Source: DATKZH01 sp964475955
GTDB lineage: Bacteria > Planctomycetota > Planctomycetia > Pirellulales > Thermoguttaceae
DNA: 46,188 nt
NCBI GenBank assembly: GCA_964475955.1
Contig: CAYYZY010000046.1
Location: forward strand, 1-46,188
Direction: 5' to 3'
The translations under genes and the position numbers were made by a program. Within the stretch, counting starts at the first letter, position 1, and the number at the start of each line of letters is the position of its first letter. The notes beneath the pieces were generated by a model. The model was not told the DNA's origin. It made no database searches and saw nothing but the letters and a program-made list of their open reading frames with translations. Shown here piece by piece: positions 24,126 to 31,305 of the stretch.

Positions 24126-27100
24126 ATGGGTAACGCGTCGTCACGCCCCGCCGTCGATCCCCAAGCCCCGGCCGAGTTCAACACGGAGAAGGAGGCCCAG
24201 GCTCTTCGGGACCGCCCGCACCGTGCGGAGGGACTGAAGGTGGCGCCCGTCTTCTGTCCGGCCGACGCCGACGACCCCTTCGATACGTTCGAATGGGAGT
24301 TGCGCAAGGCGACCATCCAGGGAGAGGGCGGCGAGGTCATCTTCGAGCAGGACGACTGCGAGATCCCGGCCGCCTGGAGCCAACTGGCCACCAACGTGGT
24401 CGTCAGCAAGTACTTCTACGGCGAGGTGAACACGTCGGAGCGTGAGATCAGCGTGCGCCAACTGATTCACCGTGTGAGCCGGACGATTGCCGATTGGGGG
24501 CAAGACGACGGCTATTTTGCCTCGTCCGAAGACGCTGAGTGCTTCTACCGCGAGCTGACCTGGCTCTGCCTGCACCAGCATGCGGCGTTCAATTCCCCGG
24601 TCTGGTTCAACGTGGGCCTCTACCCGCAGTACGGCGTGGAAGGCGCCGCCTGTAGCTGGCACTGGGACCCCGAGCGGGCCGCAATCGTCCAGCCGGAAAA
24701 CTCCTACGAACACCCGCAGGGCTCGGCCTGCTTCATCCAGAGCGTTCAGGATAACATGGAAGACATCATGGAGCTCGCCCGCAGCGAGGCCATGTTGTTC
24801 AAGTTCGGTTCGGGAACGGGCACCGACCTGTCGAGCCTGCGGTCGCACCGGGAGAAGCTCTCCGGGGGCGGGAGGCCGTCGGGTCCCTTGTCGTTCATGC
24901 GCGTGTACGACCAGATCGCGGCGGTGGTGAAGAGCGGGGGCAAGACGCGCCGGGCCGCCAAGATGCAGTCGCTGAAGATCTGGCACCCGGACGTGATGGA
25001 GTTCATCGAATGCAAGCAGAAGGAGGAGCAGAAGGCCCGCATCCTGCTTGCGAAGGGGTACGACTACGACGACGCCTACGCCTCGGTGCTGTTCCAGAAC
25101 GCCAACCTTTCGGTCCGCGTCAGCGACGATTTCATGGAAGCGGTGGTGGCCGACGGGCCGTGGTCGACGCGTTGGGTGACCGACCAGACCCACGAGGGCC
25201 CCACCTACTCCGCCCGCAAAATGCTCCAGAAGATGGCCGAATCGGCCTGGGCCTGCGGCGATCCGGGCATCCAGTACGACACGACCGTCAACCGCTGGCA
25301 CACCTGCCCGAACTCGGGCCGGATCAACGCGTCGAACCCGTGCTCCGAGTACATGTTCCTCGACGACTCGGCCTGCAACCTGGCCAGCGTGAACCTGATG
25401 CGGTTCCGTCGCGACGACGGGAGCTTCGACGTGGAGCGATTCCAGGCCGCCTGCCGGATCGTGTTCATCGCCCAGGAGATCCTCGTCGACCACGTCAGCT
25501 ATCCCACCCAGCGGATCGCGGCGAACAGCCACCGGTTCCGCCCGCTCGGGCTGGGGTACTCGAACCTCGGAAGCCTGATCATGTCGTCCGGGCTGCCGTA
25601 CGACTCCGACGCGGCCCGCGGCCTTTGCGCCGCGGTCACCGCCCTGATGCACGGCACGGCCTGCCGTACGAGCACCGAGCTCGCCGAGGCCGTCGGGCCG
25701 TTCGACGGGTTTGCCGAGAACCGGGAGCCCATGCTCCGGGTGATGGAGATGCACTGGGAGAAAGTGGAGCAGATCGAATCGTGCCCCGGCGAACTCCGCA
25801 CGGCCGCGCGCAAGGTCTGGGACGAGGTGCTGGCCGGCGGGCGGCGCCACGGCTTCCGCAACGCCCAGGCCACCGTGTTGGCCCCCACCGGGACGATCAG
25901 CTTCATGATGGATTGCGACACGACGGGCATCGAGCCCGACATCGCCCTGGTCAAGTACAAGCAACTGGCCGGGGGCGGCGTGCTGAAGATCGTCAATCAG
26001 ACGGTGCCGCTGGCGCTGCGCACGCTGGGCTACGACGAGGGCGAGATCGAATCGATCATCGCCCACGTCGACCGCGAGGACACGATCGAGGGAGCCGCCG
26101 ACCTGAACGTCGAGCACCTGCCGGTCTTCGACTGCGCGTTCCCCGCCCCGAACGGCACGCGGTGCATCCCCTGGCAGGCGCACGTGCGGATGATGGCCGC
26201 CGCCCAGCCGTTCATTTCGGGCGCCATCTCGAAGACCGTCAACATGCCCAGGGAATCGACGGTGGAAGACGTCGTGGGGGCGCTCATGGAAGGATGGCGT
26301 CTGGGCCTGAAAGCCCTGGCCATCTACCGCGACGGCTCCAAGGGCGTCCAGGTGCTGTCGACCAAAAAGGAATCCGCAAAGAGCGAGAAGCCGGCCGCCC
26401 CCCGGCGCGAACGCCTCCCCGATACCCGCAAGTCGGTCACCCACAAGTTCAGCGTCGCCGGCCACGAAGGCTACATCACCGTGGGCCTTTATCCGGACGG
26501 ACGGCCGGGCGAGACCTTCATCACCATGGCCAAGGAAGGAAGCACGATCGGCGGCCTGATGGATTGCTTCGCCACGGCCGTCTCGATGAGCTTGCAGTAC
26601 GGCGTGCCGCTGGAAGTCTACGTCAACAAGTTCTCGCACACCCGCTTCGAGCCCTGGGGGCACACCAAGAACCCCGACATCCGCATCGCCAAGAGCATCG
26701 TCGACTACATCTTCCGATGGCTGGGCGTCACCTTCCTGCCCGGCTATCGCGAAGCCAACAGCGGGCTCCCCCCGGCCAAGGAAGACGCCTCGAAGACAGG
26801 CTCGGAGGACTCCGAAACGGAGAACCGGCCCGCCGCCACGAAGGCCGGCGGGCCGGGCGCCGGGCAGGGATCGGCCACCCCCTCCGACAAAACCGCCGGG
26901 GAGCCCGCCCACGGCTCGAACGGCTCCAACGGGCGGTCGGGCACCGGCGCGCCGCAGGCGACCGGCTCCAACGGCCCGAAGCGAAGCGCCGGCGCGGCCG
27001 TCGCCGCGCAGGCCGGCGCCTCGACAGCCGAAGCGCCGGGACCCGGCGTCACCAGCGTGAGCGAGCAGTTCGCCGCCTTCCAGGACGACGCCCCCAGTTG

Positions 27101-27182
27101 CGACAACTGCGGCGCCATCACCGTGCGCAACGGCAACTGCTACCTCTGCCACGTCTGCGGCAACAGCATGGGCTGCTCGTGA
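24126..27182 (+). CDS. nrdJ: Class II (adenosylcobalamin-dependent) ribonucleoside-diphosphate reductase
   Basis: Reduces ribonucleotides to deoxyribonucleotides with a cobalamin-generated thiyl radical; works with or without oxygen. The start at 24126 (MGNASSRPAV) has AGAAGGAGC upstream; an upstream ATG lacks a site. 1018 residues. Visible: NSPVWFNVGLY, HPQGSACFIQSV, EAMLFKFGSGTG, KSGGKTRRAAKMQ, NPCSEYMFLDDSACNLASVN with the radical Cys406, and the phosphate-binding ATVLAPTGTISFMMDCDTTG. A TSCPD-type region (VTHKFSVAGHEGYITVGLYP) follows. A low-complexity Gly/Ala/Ser linker of about 120 residues leads to a C-terminal Cys cluster (CDNCG, CYLCHVCGNSMGCS) that probably binds zinc and re-reduces the active site. 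No ATP-cone is evident at the N-terminus. Regulation by NrdR is predicted from tandem boxes. Confidence 0.95.
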   Translation: MGNASSRPAVDPQAPAEFNTEKEAQALRDRPHRAEGLKVAPVFCPADADDPFDTFEWELRKATIQGEGGEVIFEQDDCEIPAAWSQLATNVVVSKYFYGEVNTSEREISVRQLIHRVSRTIADWGQDDGYFASSEDAECFYRELTWLCLHQHAAFNSPVWFNVGLYPQYGVEGAACSWHWDPERAAIVQPENSYEHPQGSACFIQSVQDNMEDIMELARSEAMLFKFGSGTGTDLSSLRSHREKLSGGGRPSGPLSFMRVYDQIAAVVKSGGKTRRAAKMQSLKIWHPDVMEFIECKQKEEQKARILLAKGYDYDDAYASVLFQNANLSVRVSDDFMEAVVADGPWSTRWVTDQTHEGPTYSARKMLQKMAESAWACGDPGIQYDTTVNRWHTCPNSGRINASNPCSEYMFLDDSACNLASVNLMRFRRDDGSFDVERFQAACRIVFIAQEILVDHVSYPTQRIAANSHRFRPLGLGYSNLGSLIMSSGLPYDSDAARGLCAAVTALMHGTACRTSTELAEAVGPFDGFAENREPMLRVMEMHWEKVEQIESCPGELRTAARKVWDEVLAGGRRHGFRNAQATVLAPTGTISFMMDCDTTGIEPDIALVKYKQLAGGGVLKIVNQTVPLALRTLGYDEGEIESIIAHVDREDTIEGAADLNVEHLPVFDCAFPAPNGTRCIPWQAHVRMMAAAQPFISGAISKTVNMPRESTVEDVVGALMEGWRLGLKALAIYRDGSKGVQVLSTKKESAKSEKPAAPRRERLPDTRKSVTHKFSVAGHEGYITVGLYPDGRPGETFITMAKEGSTIGGLMDCFATAVSMSLQYGVPLEVYVNKFSHTRFEPWGHTKNPDIRIAKSIVDYIFRWLGVTFLPGYREANSGLPPAKEDASKTGSEDSETENRPAATKAGGPGAGQGSATPSDKTAGEPAHGSNGSNGRSGTGAPQATGSNGPKRSAGAAVAAQAGASTAEAPGPGVTSVSEQFAAFQDDAPSCDNCGAITVRNGNCYLCHVCGNSMGCS

Positions 27183-27485
27183 CGCATCGCCGCGCGGGAG
27201 GCCCGCCGGCAATCCGCCGAAGCACGCGACGGCCCCCGCAATCGCGTTGCTCAGCCACATCGGGGGCGGCAGCCCGGCTGTCGCCCCCCTTTTCTGTCCC
27301 ACGCGGCCCCGAGGGCACCCGCGCGTCACCGAAGCCGCCGATCCTCCCTCGCTCCGCCACCCCCAACTCCGCCTTGCCACCGGGCCGCGCCGCCGGATAC
27401 GATGAGAGAAGCGACCGCGACGGTGCCGGCCGCGCTCGTCGGATGGTCTTGTCTCGTTCCCGGGTTCGGTGATCGGAAGGACGGC
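27183..27485. other. Intergenic region nrdJ to S41 protease, 303 bp
   Basis: Holds the nrdJ terminator at 27262-27294. The remaining 190 bp carries a GGATACGAT segment near 27396-27404 that may be a -10 for the protease gene (TACGAT) but lacks a clear -35, and a GGAAGGA ribosome-binding site just before 27486. Confidence 0.5.
27262..27294 (+). terminator. Rho-independent terminator of nrdJ
   Basis: A 12-bp stem starting GGGGGCGGCAGC, loop CCG, closing GCTGTCGCCCCC (one G-U pair), followed by CTTTTCT. It begins 80 bp after the nrdJ stop codon. Confidence 0.85.
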
Positions 27486-28787
27486 ATGCCTCGTCGCAAC
27501 ATCCATATCATTGTGGGACTTACGGTCTTCTGCATGACCTGTGCCCTGAGGTCCTCCCGCCAGGGTCGGGTGCTGACCTACGCCATCGACCAGATCGGCC
27601 TCCGCTACCTCGAAGAGATCGACCGGCAGGAACTGCTCGAAGGGGCGCTCTCCGGCATGATGGGCCGGCTCGACGACTACTCGGCCTACATCAGCCCGGA
27701 AATGCTCGCCGATTTCCAGGAGGACCTCGACAAGGAATTCGGCGGCGTCGGCATCGAGATCATCCTCGACCCGGATACCAAGGAGCTGACCGTCGCCAGC
27801 CCGTTGGTCGGAACGCCCGCCTACGAAGCCGGAATCCTCGCCGGCGACAAGATCCTCCGCATCGACGGCGAGAGCACCCAAGGACTCTCCATCCAGGACG
27901 CCGCCGACGGCATGCGCGGCCGCCCCGGCGACTCCGTCACCCTCACCATCCTCCACCCGGGCGAACAGGAGCCGGTCGAAGTCAACCTGGTCCGCGCCGT
28001 CATTCGCGTCGACACCGTGCTGGGCGATACCCGCAACGACCAGGGCGAGTGGAATTACTTTCTCGAAGGCTACGACCGCATCGGCTACCTGCGAATCAAC
28101 TCCTTCAGCGAACAGACCGACGTCGAGCTGAAGCGCGCCCTCGACTGGCTCATCGAACGCGACGTGCGCGGCGTGATCCTCGATCTGCGCAACGACCCGG
28201 GCGGGATGCTCGGCGCGGCGATTCGCGTCTGCGACCTGTTCGTCGAGTCAGGCGTGATCGTCACGACGCGCCGTCGCGACGGCAGCATCCGCGATGCCCG
28301 CACCGCCACCAAGCGAGGCACCTATCCCGACTTCCCCGTGGCCGTGCTGGTCAACAGCTTCAGCGCCAGCGCCAGCGAGATCGTGGCCGCCTGTTTGCAG
28401 GACCACGGCCGGGCGGTCGTCGTCGGCGAGCGCACTTTCGGAAAGGGGACGGTCCAGGAGTTGATCCCCCTGGAGGCGGGCCAGGGCATGTTGAAACTGA
28501 CCACTGCCAGCTATTGGCGGCCCAGCGGGAAGAACATCCACCGGCGCAGCGACGCCGACGAGTCGGATGACTGGGGCGTGTCGCCCAACGAAGGATACGA
28601 AGTGGAGATCGACGAGGAGCAGTTGGCCAAGCTCCTCAGCGCGCGGTTTCGCCGCGATATCCAACAACGCAACCATGAGGACGACTCGTCGGGCGACGAC
28701 GACCGGGCCGACCCCGTCGTCGATCCGCAGCTCGCCAAGGCGATCGAGTACATCAAGCAGGCCGCCGAGAGCAACCCGGCGCCGTAG
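27486..28787 (+). CDS. S41 family C-terminal processing peptidase
   Basis: 433-residue CtpA/Prc-type serine protease exported to the cell envelope. The start at 27486 (MPRRNIHIIVGL) has GGAAGGA upstream; residues 4-21 form a signal or anchor. A PDZ domain spans about 84-170 (FGGVGIEIILD, PAYEAGILAGDKILRIDG). The catalytic domain has YLRINSFSEQ, VILDLRNDPGGML, the serine block NSFSASASEIVAACLQDHGR (catalytic Ser295 by spacing to the lysine) and ERTFGKGTVQ (general base Lys320). The C-terminus is an Asp-rich disordered stretch (DDSSGDDDRADP). Trims C-termini of exported proteins; substrate unknown. Convergent with rplT. Confidence 0.9.
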   Translation: MPRRNIHIIVGLTVFCMTCALRSSRQGRVLTYAIDQIGLRYLEEIDRQELLEGALSGMMGRLDDYSAYISPEMLADFQEDLDKEFGGVGIEIILDPDTKELTVASPLVGTPAYEAGILAGDKILRIDGESTQGLSIQDAADGMRGRPGDSVTLTILHPGEQEPVEVNLVRAVIRVDTVLGDTRNDQGEWNYFLEGYDRIGYLRINSFSEQTDVELKRALDWLIERDVRGVILDLRNDPGGMLGAAIRVCDLFVESGVIVTTRRRDGSIRDARTATKRGTYPDFPVAVLVNSFSASASEIVAACLQDHGRAVVVGERTFGKGTVQELIPLEAGQGMLKLTTASYWRPSGKNIHRRSDADESDDWGVSPNEGYEVEIDEEQLAKLLSARFRRDIQQRNHEDDSSGDDDRADPVVDPQLAKAIEYIKQAAESNPAP

Positions 28788-28848
28788 GCAGCGGCCTCTG
28801 TGCCGCTGCCCAATGCCCGTCGAGGCGGAACGCGGCCGAGGGCGTTCC
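28787..28848. terminator. Possible bidirectional terminator between the protease gene and rplT
   Basis: Two hairpins in the 95-bp convergent gap: GGCAGCGGC with GCCGCTGCC (28787-28810, 6-base loop) and GGAACGC with GCGTTCC (28827-28848). There is no T-run on either side, so true factor-independent termination is uncertain. Confidence 0.4.
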
Positions 28849-28882
28849 CGAGAGCTCGCGTCAACGAATCGCGCACGGTCAT

Positions 28883-29245
28883 TCAGGTCGTGGCTGCAAG
28901 CGATTCCTTGGCCATTTCCACGACCCGATCGAACGCTTCCGGGTCGTTGACCGCCAGGTCGGCCAACATCCGCCGGTCCAAGGCGATCTTGGCCAGCGAA
29001 AGGCCGTGGATGAACTCGCTGTAGCGGAGCCCGCGTTGGCGCACGGCCGCGTTGATTCGCACGATCCACAGCTTGCGGAACTCGCGCTTGCGAACCCGCC
29101 GATCGCGATAGGCGTACGCCCCCGCGCGGACCACCGATTCCTTGGCCGTGCGGAGCAGTTTGCCGCGGCCGCCGCGGAACCCCTTGGCGCGGCGGAATAC
29201 GCGTTTCTTGGATTGACGTCGAGCGGGCCCTTTGGCAGTTTTCAT
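28883..29245 (-). CDS. rplT: 50S ribosomal protein L20
   Basis: 120 residues, full length for L20. Basic N-terminus KGPARRQSKKRVFRRAKGF, then GGRGKLLRTAKESVVRAGAY, AYRDRRVRKREFRKLWIVRI and NAAVRQRGLRYSEFIHGL, all diagnostic. GAAGGA lies upstream of the ATG at 29245. L20 binds 23S rRNA domain II and, in several bacteria, represses its own operon. It is the last gene of an infC-rpmI-rplT set, but 367 bp separates it from rpmI, far more than usual, and that space contains a family A repeat. Confidence 0.97.
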   Translation of the reverse strand: MKTAKGPARRQSKKRVFRRAKGFRGGRGKLLRTAKESVVRAGAYAYRDRRVRKREFRKLWIVRINAAVRQRGLRYSEFIHGLSLAKIALDRRMLADLAVNDPEAFDRVVEMAKESLAATT

Positions 29246-29612
29246 CGTACGTCCTTCGCATGCTCGGCGGGAGCCAGGCCCTCCCCTCTGTGGATGGGGA
29301 GCGTTGTGTGCCCGTCCCGTTTGACCTGCCCTGCCGCTCCTGTCCGCGCCGCCGTTCGAGCCGTGTGTCCCCCAGGACTTCCCGGGGAGCCAGCCGCGAC
29401 AATCGGCAGGGAAAACGGATCGGCAGGGGCCGAATGTCTCTCTGGAAACCGATTCTTCCTGCCAGACGGTCGCAAGGTCGGCAGGCGGTCGGATCGGCTA
29501 CGTCTCGTCTCTTCGCTGCTGAGCTGCGCGCTCGAGCCGCGCGTGTCGGCAAGCTTGTGGGATGGAAGGCATTCCGTCCTACTGCCATGCCGCCGCATAC
29601 CCCAACGGCGGG
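29246..29612. other. Unusually long spacer between rpmI and rplT, 367 bp
   Basis: Normally this spacing is some tens of bases. Here it contains a family A two-hairpin repeat at 29526-29582 and about 270 bp of other sequence with no convincing gene on either strand. It may hold an own promoter for rplT or an L20-binding leader, neither of which I could identify. Confidence 0.5.
29526..29582. repeat. Two-hairpin palindromic repeat, family A copy 3
   Basis: Hairpin 1 (29526-29542) pairs GCGCG with CGCGC around a CTCGAG centre. Hairpin 2 (29557-29582) pairs GTGGGATGGAA with TTCCGTCCTAC imperfectly. It lies inside the infC-rpmI-rplT set. Confidence 0.7.
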
Positions 29613-29816
29613 CTAGTAGCTGTTGCCGCAGAGGGCGTCGCGGATTCGCTTGGCGTCGGACTCGCAGACCGTGCCCGTGCCGCGCAGGTTCCGCTTTCGC
29701 TTCTGCGGCATGCGCCAAGCGAGGTGGCTGGTGCCGCTGTGGCGGTGCTTGGCCTTCCCCTTGGCGGTTAGGCGAAAACGCTTCTTGGTTCCCTTGTGGG
29801 TCTTCTGCTTCGGCAT
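29613..29816 (-). CDS. rpmI: 50S ribosomal protein L35
   Basis: 67 residues, normal for L35. MPKQKTHKGTKKRFRLTAKG, KAKHRHSGTSHLAWRMPQ and KRKRNLRGTGTV match the family, including the early Lys-Thr-His-Lys motif. No strong ribosome-binding site is seen (GTGAGG about 13 bases before the ATG). It lies between infC (323 bp upstream) and rplT (367 bp downstream). Confidence 0.95.
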   Translation of the reverse strand: MPKQKTHKGTKKRFRLTAKGKAKHRHSGTSHLAWRMPQKRKRNLRGTGTVCESDAKRIRDALCGNSY

Positions 29817-30139
29817 GATCTGCGACCAACCTCACGGCTATCTTCGAAACGCGACAAACCCTCGATTATATGGGGTCCGGCGATCTGGGGAAGGGGGATC
29901 GGCGAAAAAGGGGCATCGCGAGCGCACGCCCGCGGACACGAGCTTCAAGTGGCAGGCGGCCAAGACCAGCGGCGTGGAACCATGCCCGAAGCCGCCGGCG
30001 GGACGCGACGAGGGGAAGCCAGAGGGGAACAGCACCCCCCATGGGGACCCGGCACAAAAAGGGGGGCTAGGCGCTACCCCACCCGGAAGGGCGTAGCCCT
30101 TGCCTCCGGCTCGAGGTCGCCAAGACGCGCAGGCCCCGG
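29817..30139. other. Long spacer between infC and rpmI, 323 bp
   Basis: No gene on either strand. On the minus strand (transcribed direction) there are runs that can pair, for example AGCCCCCC near 30065-30072 with GGGGGGTGCT near 30035-30045, and GGGCTACGCC with GGTAGCGCC. These could form a leader structure for L35/L20 autoregulation or an attenuator; this is a guess from complementarity only. Confidence 0.4.
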
Positions 30140-30670
30140 CTATTTGGGCGCGAGCGTGCACACGATGCGGCGACCCTGCTTCGTCGGGGGCGACTCGAGC
30201 CGGGCGATGTCCTCCAGTTGGCCGATCATCGTGTCGATGACGCGCCGACCCTCCTCAACGTGGGCCAGCTCCCGACCCCGGAACATCACCGACACCAGCA
30301 CCTTGTTCTTGTGCTCCAAGAACTGCCGCGCCCGGTTCACCTTCACGTTGATGTCGTGCTCGCCCGTCTTCGGACGAACCCGAATCTCCTTCAGCCTCAC
30401 GTGGTGCGACTGGCTGCGGTGCTGCCGCTTCTTCTGCTGGTACTTGAACTTGCCGAAGTCCATGATTCGGCAGACGGGCGGCTGCCCGTTCGGAGCCACT
30501 TCGACCAGATCCAGTTGCGCCTGACGGGCCGCTGCCAGCGCCTCTTCGATGGGCAGGATGCCCAACTGCTCCCCCTCCGCGGAAATCACCCGCACGGGAG
30601 AGGTCCGGATCTGTTCGTTCAGTCGCTGATGCTTCGTTTCGGCAGGCGCAAACCTTTTGTTGACAGCCGT
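30140..30670 (-). CDS. infC: Translation initiation factor IF-3, probable non-AUG start
   Basis: About 176 residues. The body is clear IF-3: RLNEQIRTSPVRVISAEGEQ, LGILPIEEALAAARQAQLDL, VEVAPNGQPPVCRIMDFGKF, KYQQKKRQHRSQSHHVRLKE, IRVRPKTGEHDINVKVNRAR, VSVMFRGRELAHVEEG and the end QGRRIVCTLAPK. The only in-frame ATG (30751) adds 27 residues unlike IF-3 and has no ribosome-binding site. A strong AGGGGAGA at 30678-30685 stands 7 bases before an in-frame ACG at 30670, which gives a normal-length protein. Non-AUG starts on infC (AUU in Escherichia coli) are the basis of IF-3 autocontrol, so an unusual start here would fit. IF-3 binds 30S and checks the start codon-anticodon pair. Confidence 0.85.
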   Translation of the reverse strand, partial: TAVNKRFAPAETKHQRLNEQIRTSPVRVISAEGEQLGILPIEEALAAARQAQLDLVEVAPNGQPPVCRIMDFGKFKYQQKKRQHRSQSHHVRLKEIRVRPKTGEHDINVKVNRARQFLEHKNKVLVSVMFRGRELAHVEEGRRVIDTMIGQLEDIARLESPPTKQGRRIVCTLAPK

Positions 30671-30677
30671 GGTGCAA

Positions 30678-30685
30678 TCTCCCCT
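30678..30685 (-). promoter_or_regulatory. Ribosome-binding site that decides the infC start
   Basis: AGGGGAGA on the minus strand, the strongest Shine-Dalgarno match in this region, seven bases before the in-frame ACG at 30670. An ATT also follows it directly but is out of frame. Confidence 0.55.
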
Positions 30686-30910
30686 AAAATGGAGTTCACG
30701 ATCCGGCACACCCGGGGGAACCACTCCCAGCCGGCGCGGCCAATCGTACATGGGAGAGTATTTCCAAAGCCGCCCCGCCCGTCAACAGGGTTCCGCCCAA
30801 AAAATCCCCCTCCCCACCAACTCGCCCCGCGATGCCCCTCCTACCTTAAAACGTAGGCTGCCAACGGCGCGAGACAAGCGGCGCCGCCTCCAATTCCCGA
30901 TCGGCTGGAC

Positions 30911-30947
30911 GGCGCCGCCCTGCGCCGCCCTGCGCCGCCCTGCGCCG
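30911..30947. repeat. Ten-base tandem repeat, about 3.7 units
   Basis: Unit TGCGCCGCCC: GGCGCCGCCC, TGCGCCGCCC, TGCGCCGCCC, TGCGCCG. Short, perfect inner copies, non-coding. Confidence 0.8.
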
Positions 30948-31146
30948 GTCAGCGGCTGCATGTCGGCTCCCGTCGGCGAGCCCCCACTAGCCGCCGGCGC
31001 GGAATCGGCCCCTCTAACGCGGGGGGCACCCGCCGGGGCCGTGTTGCGCAGGCGCCCTCGTCGAGAAACAGCTCCTCCCAGAACCGCCCCAAACAACGAA
31101 GAGTAGGGAACGGGGGGCGTCGGTCATTCTCCTGGAAAGTCGCAGC

Positions 31147-31194
31147 GCGGCCTCCGGCCGCCCCCAGGCAAAACGGAATGACATTCCGTCCTAC
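31147..31194. repeat. Two-hairpin palindromic repeat, family A copy 4
   Basis: Hairpin 1 (31147-31161) pairs GCGGCC with GGCCGC around TCC. Hairpin 2 (31168-31194) pairs AACGGAATG with CATTCCGTCC-type bases imperfectly at its outer end. It lies between infC and glnD. Confidence 0.75.
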
Positions 31195-31305
31195 CGACGT
31201 TGATGACGTTCCGTCGTACGAACATGACGACGATCTGTCCTGCAAGCGAGCGGCATCCGGTTAAGGAAGCCTGCAAGAAGGGAGACACGGCCGGGATCGC
31301 CCGGT

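Larger units (their letters stand above)
30671..31305. other. Gene-free region upstream of infC and downstream of glnD
   Basis: Apart from the infC leader, this region holds a short tandem repeat (30911-30947) and a family A element (31147-31194) followed by a diverged CGTTGATGACGTTCCGTCGTAC segment. No promoter for infC was convincing and no small gene is supported. Confidence 0.5.

Noticed and set aside
24141..27956. A 1271-codon open frame on the minus strand, opposite nrdJ
   Set aside because: It is the mirror of a GC-rich gene with strong third-position bias; its sequence is Val/Gly/Asp/His-rich without any family pattern, while nrdJ on the other strand is certain.
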